NCBI GenBank assembly: GCA_002347285.1
Contig: DDXW01000067.1
Span: forward strand, 1-64,000
Direction: 5' to 3'
DNA: 64,000 nt
Source of the DNA: Rhodocyclaceae bacterium UBA2250
GTDB taxonomy: Bacteria > Pseudomonadota > Gammaproteobacteria > Burkholderiales > Rhodocyclaceae
Part shown: positions 55,434 to 64,000 of the stretch, piece after piece
How the letters are laid out: the number at the start of each line of letters is the position of its first letter
Position numbering within the stretch: the stretch's first letter is position 1
Notes under the pieces: generated by a model
Seen by the model: the letters and a program-made list of their open reading frames with translations, nothing else
Databases searched by the model: none
What the model was told of the DNA's origin: nothing
Position numbers and translations under genes: made by a program

Positions 55434-55464
55434 AACGGGCCGGCATGCCGGCCCGTTTTCCGTT
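55434..55464. terminator. intrinsic terminator after the thiolase gene
   Basis: A perfect palindrome, AACGGGCCGGC (55434-55444) and GCCGGCCCGTT (55447-55457), followed by TTCCGTTT. Confidence 0.9.
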
Positions 55465-55466
55465 TA

Positions 55467-55490
55467 CGCCGCCCCGCCAGCGCCGAGTTT
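55467..55490 (-). repeat. dispersed GC-rich repeat, copy 13 (overlaps stop of the next gene)
   Basis: A perfect copy. Its terminal TT forms part of the TAA stop of the minus-strand gene at 55489. Confidence 0.9.
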
Positions 55491-55941
55491 ACGCGGCCTG
55501 GCGGTAGCGCTCCTTGGCGGCACGGGCCTCGGCGGCCTCGGCCGGCGAGTAGGCCTTGCCCGACCAGAGCATGCGGTAGGCGATTTCCTCGTTGCCGTTC
55601 TCGCACAATTCGAGCACTTGCTTGAACAACGGCTGGAACGTCTCGCTGCGGTGGGAGGCTTCGTGCTCCTCGAAGGAGCGCCAGAAGGTGATGATCAGCG
55701 CCTCGCGGTCCTTGAGCGGGTTCGCCACGGCCTGGCCGATGGTGCTGCCCTCGTTGGATACCTGGCCGCTGTTGAGCACGACCATGCCGCCGACGAAGCC
55801 GGTGTCGGAGTGGTAGGTCTTGACGTTTTCGCACAGCAGCGCGACGCGCTCCTCCAGATCCTCGACCGCGAATTGCGGTTTGAGGATCACGCGGTTGACG
55901 GTGACGACGCCGTCGGAATCGAAGCCGGGAATGAATGACAT
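55489..55941 (-). CDS. dimeric alpha-beta-barrel protein, reminiscent of the SOR N-terminus
   Basis: A 150-residue protein (ATG 55941, good GGAGA). Residue pattern ALLCENVKTYHSDTGFVGG, then ITFWRSFEEHEASHRSETF, recalls sulfur oxygenase reductase, where a Cys, the phrase PGFVGF and an HXXXH in a FWKDWKDHEEMH-like segment build the active site. The third iron ligand (Glu) is not obvious here. SOR is about 310 residues, so this is half-length. A monooxygenase-like barrel (ABM) of unknown function is the safer call. Repeat copy 13 supplies part of its stop. Confidence 0.65.
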   Translation of the reverse strand: MSFIPGFDSDGVVTVNRVILKPQFAVEDLEERVALLCENVKTYHSDTGFVGGMVVLNSGQVSNEGSTIGQAVANPLKDREALIITFWRSFEEHEASHRSETFQPLFKQVLELCENGNEEIAYRMLWSGKAYSPAEAAEARAAKERYRQAA

Positions 55942-56037
55942 GGTGGTCTCCTGGGTGGGATTGATACGGTGTTGTTGTTCCATTGAGATGATGCCGATCT
56001 GGTAAAGTTCAAGCCGAATCAAACCCCTACGAGGATC

Positions 56038-56601
56038 ATGGACGAACGGCGCTTCATCGAGGAAACCCTGGAGAGCGAGCAGGTCTTCGATGGCCGTCTG
56101 CTCAAGGTCTTCGCCGACCGGGTGCGCTTACCGGACGGGAAGGAGTCGTCGCGCGAGATCATCCGTCACCCCGGTGCGGTGGTGGTCATCGCGATGCTTG
56201 ACAACGGCAGGCTGCTGTTCGAGCGCCAGTTCCGCTACCCGCTGCAACGCGTCTTTCTCGAACTGCCGGCCGGCAAGATCGATGCGGGCGAGCATACCCT
56301 CGACACCGCCCGGCGCGAGCTGCGCGAGGAAACCGGCTACAAGGCGAGGCTCTGGCGCCATCTCGGCGTCATGCATCCGGCGATCGGCTATGCCGACGAA
56401 CGCATCGAGATCTTCTGGGCGCAAGGTCTCAGCTATGTCGGCACGGAGCCCGACCACGACGAGATCCTCGAGATCATCGAACTCTCCCTTGCCGATGCGC
56501 TGCTCGCCGTGCGCGACGGGGAGATCACCGATGGCAAGACCATTGCGGCGTTGCTGTGGGCCGAAAAGACCCTTTCCGGCGAGTGGCCGCTTTCCCTCTA
56601 G
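56038..56601 (+). CDS. nudF: ADP-ribose pyrophosphatase-like Nudix hydrolase
   Basis: A 187-residue Nudix protein. The Nudix box (GKIDAGEHTLDTARRELREETGY) with FRYPLQRVFLELPAG before it matches the ADP-ribose pyrophosphatase group. It hydrolyses ADP-ribose to AMP and ribose 5-phosphate. It is divergent from the SOR-like gene, with 96 bp between starts. Confidence 0.9.
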   Translation: MDERRFIEETLESEQVFDGRLLKVFADRVRLPDGKESSREIIRHPGAVVVIAMLDNGRLLFERQFRYPLQRVFLELPAGKIDAGEHTLDTARRELREETGYKARLWRHLGVMHPAIGYADERIEIFWAQGLSYVGTEPDHDEILEIIELSLADALLAVRDGEITDGKTIAALLWAEKTLSGEWPLSL

Positions 56602-56707
56602 CCGCAGGCCGCTGCGCTGGCGGCGACCAGCGCACACGGTAGAATCGGCGGTTCAAACTTCAGACTGCACGCACATGGCAGCAGCCCGAGAGGAGAAGCA
56701 GATTCCG

Positions 56708-57946
56708 ATGGATGCCCCGGTCACGCCCCGGCACGCCGTGCCGGAAGTCGACAGCGACGAGCACACGCGCCTGCTCGCCCTCGACATCTTTTCCGCCGTT
56801 TCGGCGAGCCTCGCCGACGAAGATGACGTCGAGGAGCTCCTCGGCCGCTTCCTTGGCACGATGCTGAAGCTCGCCAAGGCGACCGCCGGCGCGGTGCGCG
56901 TGGTGACCGCCGACGGCAAGCACCTGCGGCTGGTGGCAGCACGCGGTCTGCCGCCCGAGGTGGTAGAGCATGAGCGCCTCGTGCCGATCGACTGCGGCCA
57001 ATGCGGCAGCGCCATTGCCGACAACCATTCTCGCTACGAGATCGACCTGCACGACTGCGCGTTGCGCACGCACCATCCGTATTTCGAGCGCGACTGCCAG
57101 GCGATGGTGGTCGTGCCGTTGCAGCACGGCGGCCAGTTGCAGGGCACCTACAACCTGTTCCTTGCCGAGCGTTTCGAGCTGCCGGAGGAGGTGGCGCTGC
57201 TGTTCCGCTCGATCAGCGAGCACCTCGGCATGGCGCTCGAGAACGCACGCCTCAAGCGCGAGAACCTGCGGATCACGCTGATGAACGAGCGGCAGATGAT
57301 GGCGGCCGAGGTGCATGACTCGCTGGCGCAGACGCTGGCCTACATGAAAATGCGCATGGCCATGCTGCAGGACGCGTTGCGCGACCAGAACGACGAAGGG
57401 GCCTGCAAGTATGCGGGCGATGTCGGCCAGGCGCTCGACGATGCCTATGCCCAGCTGCGCGAGCTGCTTTCCCAGTTCCGCAACCGCATGGATCCGATGG
57501 GACTGCAGCAGGCCCTGGCGCGACTGGCGGACGGCTTCCAGGGCCGTACCGGCATCGCGCTCGAGTTTCGCAACCGCGTCGCCGACCTGCGCCTGACGGT
57601 CGATCAGGAAGCCCAGGCATTCTTCATCGTGCAGGAGGCGCTGGCCAATGTCGGCCGCCATTCCGAGGCGACGCAGGCCAGCGTGACGCTCGAGGGGGCT
57701 GGCGACCACTACGTCGTCACCGTCGACGATAACGGGCGCGGCGGCCAGGGCTTCTTCGCGATCGCCAACCGTACCGGCGGCTTCGCCGAGCATCCGCACC
57801 TGCGCGACCATTTCGGCCTGTCGATCATGCGCGAGCGCGCCCGGCTGATCGGCGGGCGGATCGAGGTGGCCAACTTGCCGTCGGGCGGCTTCCGCGTGCG
57901 GCTGACCTTCCCCGCCATGCCGATGCCTCCGAGGACGATGTCATGA
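56708..57946 (+). CDS. cytoplasmic NarX-like sensor histidine kinase
   Basis: A 412-residue kinase without membrane segments. Residues about 35-190 are a GAF-like domain with a Cys cluster (PIDCGQCGSAIAD, DLHDCALR, ERDCQAM) that could sense redox state or bind a metal. A HisKA_3 box (AAEVHDSLAQTLAYMKMRM) and HATPase (QEALANVGRHSEA, DDNGRGG, GLSIMRERA) follow. It overlaps the response regulator gene (ATGA). Start at 56708 is preferred for an AGGAG upstream; ATG 56675 is also possible. Confidence 0.88.
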   Translation: MDAPVTPRHAVPEVDSDEHTRLLALDIFSAVSASLADEDDVEELLGRFLGTMLKLAKATAGAVRVVTADGKHLRLVAARGLPPEVVEHERLVPIDCGQCGSAIADNHSRYEIDLHDCALRTHHPYFERDCQAMVVVPLQHGGQLQGTYNLFLAERFELPEEVALLFRSISEHLGMALENARLKRENLRITLMNERQMMAAEVHDSLAQTLAYMKMRMAMLQDALRDQNDEGACKYAGDVGQALDDAYAQLRELLSQFRNRMDPMGLQQALARLADGFQGRTGIALEFRNRVADLRLTVDQEAQAFFIVQEALANVGRHSEATQASVTLEGAGDHYVVTVDDNGRGGQGFFAIANRTGGFAEHPHLRDHFGLSIMRERARLIGGRIEVANLPSGGFRVRLTFPAMPMPPRTMS

Positions 57947-58617
57947 CGATGGACGACGGACGGATCCGCGTGCTGCTGGTCGATGACCATACGCTGTTCC
58001 GCAAGGGGCTGGCGGAGCTGCTCGAGCAGCGGGGTGCCATCCAGGTCGCGGGCATTGCCGCCAACGGCGACGATGCGCTGCGGATGCTCAAGGATGCCGC
58101 GCCGGATGTCGTCATCACCGATCTCAACATGCCGCCGCATGGCGGTCTGGCCCTGTTGCGGCAAATGCGCTCCGATGGCTGGCGCGGCCCGGTGCTGGTG
58201 CTGACCGTCAGCGATGCCGAAGACGACCTGGCCAGCGCGATGAGCGCAGGGGCACAGGGCTACCTGCTCAAGGACATGGAGCCTGACGACGTCGTCGATG
58301 CCGTGCAGCGCGCGGTGCGCGGCGAGACGGTGGTTGCGCCGGCGATGACGCTCAAGCTGGTGCACCTGCTGCAGGGGGGGCCGCAACCGGCCAAAAGCGA
58401 TGCCCTTCAGCAACTGACGGCGCGGGAGCGCGAAATTCTCGATTACCTGGCGCAGGGCCTGTCGAACAAGGCCATCGGGCGCGCGCTCGACATCAGCCAC
58501 GACACCGTGAAGCTGCACGTGCGCCACATCCTGGCCAAGCTCAACCTGACGTCACGCGTCGAGGCCGCGGTGTTCGCGGTCGAGCAGAAGGCCGTCCAGC
58601 AGGGCAAGGCCCGCTGA
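57943..58617 (+). CDS. NarL/FixJ-type response regulator
   Basis: A 224-residue regulator. The receiver (VLLVDDHTLFRKGL, phosphoacceptor in VVITDLNMP, LLKDMEPDD) is followed by a LuxR-type HTH (LTAREREILDYLAQGLSNKA, DTVKLHVRHILAKL). It pairs with the upstream kinase by overlap. Targets are unknown; NarL-type pairs often control respiration, so the hydrogenase or dsr genes are conceivable targets. Confidence 0.93.
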   Translation: MTMDDGRIRVLLVDDHTLFRKGLAELLEQRGAIQVAGIAANGDDALRMLKDAAPDVVITDLNMPPHGGLALLRQMRSDGWRGPVLVLTVSDAEDDLASAMSAGAQGYLLKDMEPDDVVDAVQRAVRGETVVAPAMTLKLVHLLQGGPQPAKSDALQQLTAREREILDYLAQGLSNKAIGRALDISHDTVKLHVRHILAKLNLTSRVEAAVFAVEQKAVQQGKAR

Positions 58618-58636
58618 GCGGACGCCGGCTGCCCCC

Positions 58637-59905
58637 TTATTTCTTGCCGATATCGCCGATGTCGAACACCGAGACGTCGTAGGCGCTGCGGCGGCTGCGG
58701 GCGCGCTGCACGAACATCATCAGCAGGGCACCGAGCAGTCCGCCGCCCAGGATCGAAGCGGCACCGAGCAGCATCGACCAGTCGGTCTGCTTGCGGTTTT
58801 CTTCGGCCAGGCGCTGGCGCTCCAGTTCGAGAGAGGCAAGGCGGCTTTCCATGCGCTGGATCTGCTGCTTCAGTTCGTTGTAGGCGGCTTCGGTCTGTGC
58901 GAGTTTGGCGGCCATTTCCTCCTGCTGGGAGAACGACGCATCCGCCTTCGCCTGCAGTTCGCCCTCGGCTACTCCGACCGGTTGGGTCGCACCCGGGGCG
59001 CCGACGCCGGTACTGATGGTCAGACGATCCTTGGCCTTCTCTTCCGTTGCCGGAGCGGGCGACGGCTTGGGGAGCGGCGCCACGACCGTCGGTGGCGGCA
59101 GTGCGGGCGCGGCCGGCGGTGCGGCTTGCAGAACTTCTTGCGGCATGGGCGCCGGCAGCGGCGCCGGATCTTTCTTCTTCGGCGGAACGAAGGGGCCGGC
59201 CCGTACCTTCGGCGGATCGGGAGGGAGCTTCACATCGGCGTCGAGCGGGATCGGCGCATCGTCGGCAAAGCCCTGCAATGCGGGGTTCGCCTGGCGCAGT
59301 TGCTGCTTGAACTTGGCCCGTGCCTTGGGCTGATGCGGATAGCGGCTGCCGGCCATCTGCTCGATCGAAGGGCCGGGCCGGGACAGGTGGGATGACGGCT
59401 CGATCGCCGCTGGCGGCGGGCTGATCGCGGCGGACGGTGTAATGGCGGCGGCCGGCTGCGCTGTCGGACGGGTCAGGACCACCGGTTCGTAGCGCAGTTC
59501 GCGGCCCGGGGAAACGAGCATCACGTAGTCGCGGGCGACCTGGGTGCCGCAGGTGATCGCGACGCGAAATTCGAGGACCGGCTGGATGAACTCCGGCCCT
59601 TGAACAAGCAGGGCGTGGCTGCCGTCGCTCTTTTTCTTCAGCTGGAGCTTCGCCCTGCGCGGAAAGAACTGACTGTCGCTGCCGTTCGGGTGTTGCGTCA
59701 ACTCGAAGCACTCGAGGCTGAGATTTTCGGGCTCGATCAGGGGAATCTCGATCGCCAGCGGCTCGCCCATCACCGGGCTGCCGATCGCGGGGGCGAGGCC
59801 GGCCGCCTGTGCGGCCAGCGGGGCCAGCAGCAAGCCGATCCATGCGGCCGTCCGGCGGAAATGGTGCGGATTCTTGCCTGCTTGACGCGGACTCGATTGG
59901 ATCAT
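58637..59905 (-). CDS. FimV-like membrane protein
   Basis: A 422-residue protein with signal peptide (AAWIGLLLAPLAAQA) and an N-terminal FimV-type domain (IGSPVMGEPLAIEIPLIEPE). A long Pro/Ala-rich region (about 155-290) follows, then a coiled coil (KLAQTEAAYNELKQQIQRMESRLASLE) and one C-terminal membrane helix (LLGAASILGGGLLGALLMM). It lacks the C-terminal TPR part of true FimV. A cell-envelope or pole-organising role is likely, but the exact role is unknown. Confidence 0.78.
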   Translation of the reverse strand: MIQSSPRQAGKNPHHFRRTAAWIGLLLAPLAAQAAGLAPAIGSPVMGEPLAIEIPLIEPENLSLECFELTQHPNGSDSQFFPRRAKLQLKKKSDGSHALLVQGPEFIQPVLEFRVAITCGTQVARDYVMLVSPGRELRYEPVVLTRPTAQPAAAITPSAAISPPPAAIEPSSHLSRPGPSIEQMAGSRYPHQPKARAKFKQQLRQANPALQGFADDAPIPLDADVKLPPDPPKVRAGPFVPPKKKDPAPLPAPMPQEVLQAAPPAAPALPPPTVVAPLPKPSPAPATEEKAKDRLTISTGVGAPGATQPVGVAEGELQAKADASFSQQEEMAAKLAQTEAAYNELKQQIQRMESRLASLELERQRLAEENRKQTDWSMLLGAASILGGGLLGALLMMFVQRARSRRSAYDVSVFDIGDIGKK

Positions 59906-60013
59906 GATCGCTGTCTGCCTCGAATGGGTGGATTGTTATGCCATTTTCTGCCGCAGTTGATTCTAGTCCATCCCGTGCGCGGAAAGCGATTCCTGCCGCG
60001 TGGCCCCGGCCTC

Positions 60014-60022
60014 TGCGATAAT
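60014..60022 (+). promoter_or_regulatory. possible extended -10 promoter of the helicase gene
   Basis: TG-N-GATAAT at 60014-60022 fits an extended -10 element 54 bp before the start. No good -35 is visible. Confidence 0.35.
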
Positions 60023-60075
60023 GGCGGACTTCAAGGCCGTCACGGCCAGCCATCACCCGCCCGCCGGGGAACCCC

Positions 60076-61818
<1,743 letters not shown>

Positions 61819-62967
61819 TTACCGCGCCAGCGTCCAGCGGCCGTTCTTCACCGTCATCATCACCCGGGCGCGGGTGTCCATGCCGTTGTGGTTCTGCGGC
61901 GTCATGATGAATACGCCCTGCGCGCCGACCAGTTCCTGGGTCTGCTCGAGCGCATCGCGCAGCGCGGCGCGGAACTCGGCGCTGCCCGGCTGGGCCTTCT
62001 TGAGCGCGGCGGGGATCGCCTTCTGCAGCAGCAGTCCGGCATCCCAGGTGTTCGCGCCGAAGGTCGAGCTGGTGCCGGCGCCGAACTTCGCCTCGTAGCT
62101 CTTGATGTAGCCCTGCGCGACGGCCTTGATCGGGTTGCTCGCCGGCAGGTCGTCGGCGACCAGCATCGGGCCGCCGGCCATCAGCGTGCCTTCCACCTTG
62201 GCGCCGCCGATGCGGATGAAGTCGTTGGTGGCGACGCCGTGGGTCTGGTAGATCTTGCCCTTGTAGCCCTTTTCGAGCAGCGTCGCCTGCGGCAGCACGG
62301 CCGGCCCGCCGGTCGCGGCGATGAAGACGGCATCCGGCTTCGCGGCGATGATCTTGAGCGCCTGGCCGACCACCGACTGGTCGGTGCGCGTGAAGCGCTC
62401 GTTGGCGACGATCTTCAGGCCGGCCTTCTCCGCCATCGGCGCGAAGACCTTGTGCCAGACTTCGCCGTAGGGATCGTTGAAGCCGATGAAGCCGAGCGTC
62501 CTGATGCCGGCGGCGGCCATGTGTTCGATGACCGCCGCGGCGATGAGGTCGTCGTTCTGCGTGGTCTTGAACACCCACTTCTTCTTGTCGTCCATCGGCA
62601 GGACGAGCGCGGACGAGCCGACGGTGGTGACCAGCGGCACCTTCGCCTCGGCGACGAAGTCGAGCATCGCCAATGCGGCCGGCGTCGTGGTCGGACCGAT
62701 CAGGGCGTCGACCTTGTGTTCCGTCAGCAGCTTCTTGACGCTGGTGACCGCGTTGGTCGGATCGGAGGCATCGTCGAGCACGATGTATTCGACCTTTTGG
62801 CCGCCGATCTCGGCGGGCAGCAGCGCGGCGGTGTTCTTCTGCGGGATGCCGACGACGGCGGTGACGCCGGTCGAGGAGGCGATCACGCCGATCTTGATGT
62901 CGGCGAAGGCATTGAGGGACAGGCAGCACAGGGCGGCGGCCAGTGCGCGGAGCGGGAAGCGAGGCAT
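61819..62967 (-). CDS. branched-chain amino acid-type ABC substrate-binding protein
   Basis: A 382-residue LivJ-family periplasmic binding protein. The signal peptide MPRFPLRALAAALCCLSLNAFA supports the start at 62967. IKIGVIASSTGVTAVVGIPQ and a Leu/Ile/Val-binding fold follow. No permease or ATPase genes lie next to it, so it either works with a distant transporter or binds another ligand. It is convergent with deaD with no gap. Confidence 0.9.
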   Translation of the reverse strand: MPRFPLRALAAALCCLSLNAFADIKIGVIASSTGVTAVVGIPQKNTAALLPAEIGGQKVEYIVLDDASDPTNAVTSVKKLLTEHKVDALIGPTTTPAALAMLDFVAEAKVPLVTTVGSSALVLPMDDKKKWVFKTTQNDDLIAAAVIEHMAAAGIRTLGFIGFNDPYGEVWHKVFAPMAEKAGLKIVANERFTRTDQSVVGQALKIIAAKPDAVFIAATGGPAVLPQATLLEKGYKGKIYQTHGVATNDFIRIGGAKVEGTLMAGGPMLVADDLPASNPIKAVAQGYIKSYEAKFGAGTSSTFGANTWDAGLLLQKAIPAALKKAQPGSAEFRAALRDALEQTQELVGAQGVFIMTPQNHNGMDTRARVMMTVKNGRWTLAR

Positions 62968-63004
62968 GGTGGGTTCCTCGGTCGGCTTGCGGAAAACGGA
63001 AGAT

Positions 63005-63736
63005 TCAGGGCAGGTCGAGCCAGCGCCAGCCGGCGGCATCGCACAGCAGGGCGTTGCCGCGCTCCGGGCGCCAGTCGCCGAGCACCCATCGCTCGCAGAC
63101 GTGGCCGTCGACGCTGTGGTGATGATGGCCCTGGCGGTGCGTGTGGCCGTGGATCAGCACCCGGACGTCGTATGCGCGCAGCGCGGCGACGACGGCTCGC
63201 GGATTGACATCCATGATTTCGGCCGGCTTGCCGCGCTTCTCGGCTTCGCTGCGCGCGCGCAGCGTCTCGATCTCGCGCTTGCGGGAGGCCAGGGGCCGGG
63301 CGAGGAACGCCGCCCGCCAGGCGGGCGCGCGCACCTGGGCGCGGAAGCGCTGATAGTCGGCATCGTCGGTGCAGAGCGTGTCGCCATGCATCAGCAGCGT
63401 CGGCAGGCCGCCGATTTCGCGCCGGCAGGGTTCGGGCAGCAGTTCGAGTCCCGCTGCGACGGCGAAGGCGGCGCCGACGAGAAAGTCGCGGTTGCCGGGC
63501 ATGAAGCCGACGGTCGCGCCGCTGTCGGCGAGCGCGCGCAGCGCGGCGACGATGCGCGCATTGAACGGGTCGCCGAGATCGTCGTCGCCGGCCCAGTAGT
63601 CGAAGAGATCGCCCAATATGTATAGACGCGCAGCGTCCCGTGCCGGCCCCTGCAGAAAGGCGAGGAAGCGCTCGACCGTTGCCGGTTCCTGCGGCGCAAG
63701 ATGCAGGTCGGAAATGAACAGGTCCGCGCGGGTCAT
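63005..63736 (-). CDS. lpxH: UDP-2,3-diacylglucosamine hydrolase
   Basis: A 243-residue LpxH. Metal-binding motifs ISDLHL, GDLFDYW, GNRDFL, HGDTLCTDD and HGHTHRQ are present. It makes lipid X in lipid A synthesis. The ATG at 63736 is preferred to a TTG at 63742, which lies at the edge of repeat copy 15. It probably forms one transcript with the upstream ppiB. Confidence 0.94.
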   Translation of the reverse strand: MTRADLFISDLHLAPQEPATVERFLAFLQGPARDAARLYILGDLFDYWAGDDDLGDPFNARIVAALRALADSGATVGFMPGNRDFLVGAAFAVAAGLELLPEPCRREIGGLPTLLMHGDTLCTDDADYQRFRAQVRAPAWRAAFLARPLASRKREIETLRARSEAEKRGKPAEIMDVNPRAVVAALRAYDVRVLIHGHTHRQGHHHHSVDGHVCERWVLGDWRPERGNALLCDAAGWRWLDLP

Positions 63737-63740
63737 GCGC

Positions 63741-63784
63741 AAACTCGGCGCTGGCGAGGCGGCGCCGGCCGCCCCGCGCCGGCG
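63741..63784 (+). repeat. dispersed GC-rich repeat, copy 15, with hairpin between ppiB and lpxH
   Basis: A perfect copy (63741-63764). GCGAGGCGGC (63754-63763) pairs with GCCGCCCCGC (63768-63777) with one mismatch and a 4-base loop. The structure ends next to the ppiB stop. Confidence 0.85.
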
Positions 63785-64000
63785 TCAGCCGATGACCTCG
63801 GCCTTTTCGATCACGACGTCCTCGAGCGGGACGTCCTGGTGGAAGCCCTTGTTGCCGGTGCGTACCTTGCGGATCTGGTCGATGACGTCCATGCCGTCGA
63901 CGACGCGGCCGAACACGCAGTAGCCCCAGCTCGAGCCGGACGGCGCGCGAAAGTCGAGGAAGTCGTTGTCGGCGACGTTGATGAAGAACTGCGCGGTGGC
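63785..64000 (-). CDS. ppiB: peptidyl-prolyl cis-trans isomerase, cyclophilin type (partial)
   Basis: The last 71 residues of a cyclophilin; the 5' part lies beyond the right edge. [15 protein letters not shown] and [17 protein letters not shown] are characteristic, and the end [11 protein letters not shown] is typical of PpiB. It catalyses proline isomerisation in protein folding. In many proteobacteria ppiB and lpxH are adjacent, as here. Confidence 0.93.
   Translation of the reverse strand, partial: ATAQFFINVADNDFLDFRAPSGSSWGYCVFGRVVDGMDVIDQIRKVRTGNKGFHQDVPLEDVVIEKAEVIG

Noticed and set aside
61971..61995. Partial match to the dispersed repeat in the LivJ-like gene
   Set aside because: Only the first half matches, and the residues (GSAEFRAALRDAL) fit the protein family, so it is probably chance.

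Overview
The window is GC-rich DNA from a Gram-negative bacterium, most likely a facultatively chemolithotrophic betaproteobacterium of the Rhodocyclales/Nitrosomonadales type (Sulfuritalea- or Thiobacillus-like). This assignment is an inference from gene families and gene order, not from a marker gene. It encodes two energy modules side by side: a Hyb-type [NiFe] hydrogenase and a complete oxidative-type reverse dissimilatory sulfite reductase (dsr) cluster. I recognised no rRNA, tRNA, CRISPR array, phage or IS element.

Layout. Positions 1-600 hold a nested palindrome and phnA. Positions 715-13052 (+) form the hydrogenase locus: hypC-hypD-hypX, then hybO-hybA-hybB-hybC-hybD-hybE, a methyltransferase and hypF, with a perfect FNR/ANR box before hybO. 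Positions 13024-16769 (-) hold a c-di-GMP pair (PAS-GGDEF-EAL and HD-GYP). Positions 16884-30166 (-) are the dsr cluster, in transcription order dsrA-B-E-F-H-C-M-K-L-J-O-P-N-R plus cobA. Together these encode the siroheme sulfite reductase, the sulfur-relay proteins, the membrane complex and siroheme (amide) synthesis. Divergent from dsrA, positions 30432-34110 (+) carry a small unknown gene, a stand-alone Cas6/Cmx6-like RAMP protein gene, a dsrC paralog lacking the penultimate Cys, an unknown helical protein, an HDOD gene and a metallo-beta-lactamase-fold gene.

From 34123 on the content is mainly housekeeping: a response regulator, a J-domain protein, exbB-exbD-lpxK-Trm112-kdsB-adk, a PPi-type phosphofructokinase beside a K+-independent H+-pyrophosphatase, murJ, rpsT, DUF3579, argD-argF-argG, ppnP, yajQ, an amidotransferase, a retropepsin-like protease, Nudix hydrolases, a CobD-like protein and a thiolase. 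After these come a small protein reminiscent of the sulfur oxygenase reductase N-terminus, a NarX/NarL-like pair, a FimV-like protein, a DEAD-box helicase, a LivJ-like binding protein, lpxH and the 3' part of ppiB.

The most unusual feature is a dispersed GC-rich repeat of about 24 bp (core CTCGGCGCTGGCG), present in about 15 copies. Eight lie between genes, usually next to a stop codon and sometimes as one arm of a hairpin. Seven lie inside reading frames, where they are translated in three different frames as short extra peptides. The second is the Cas6-like protein, with no visible CRISPR array, in the divergent arm of the dsr locus.
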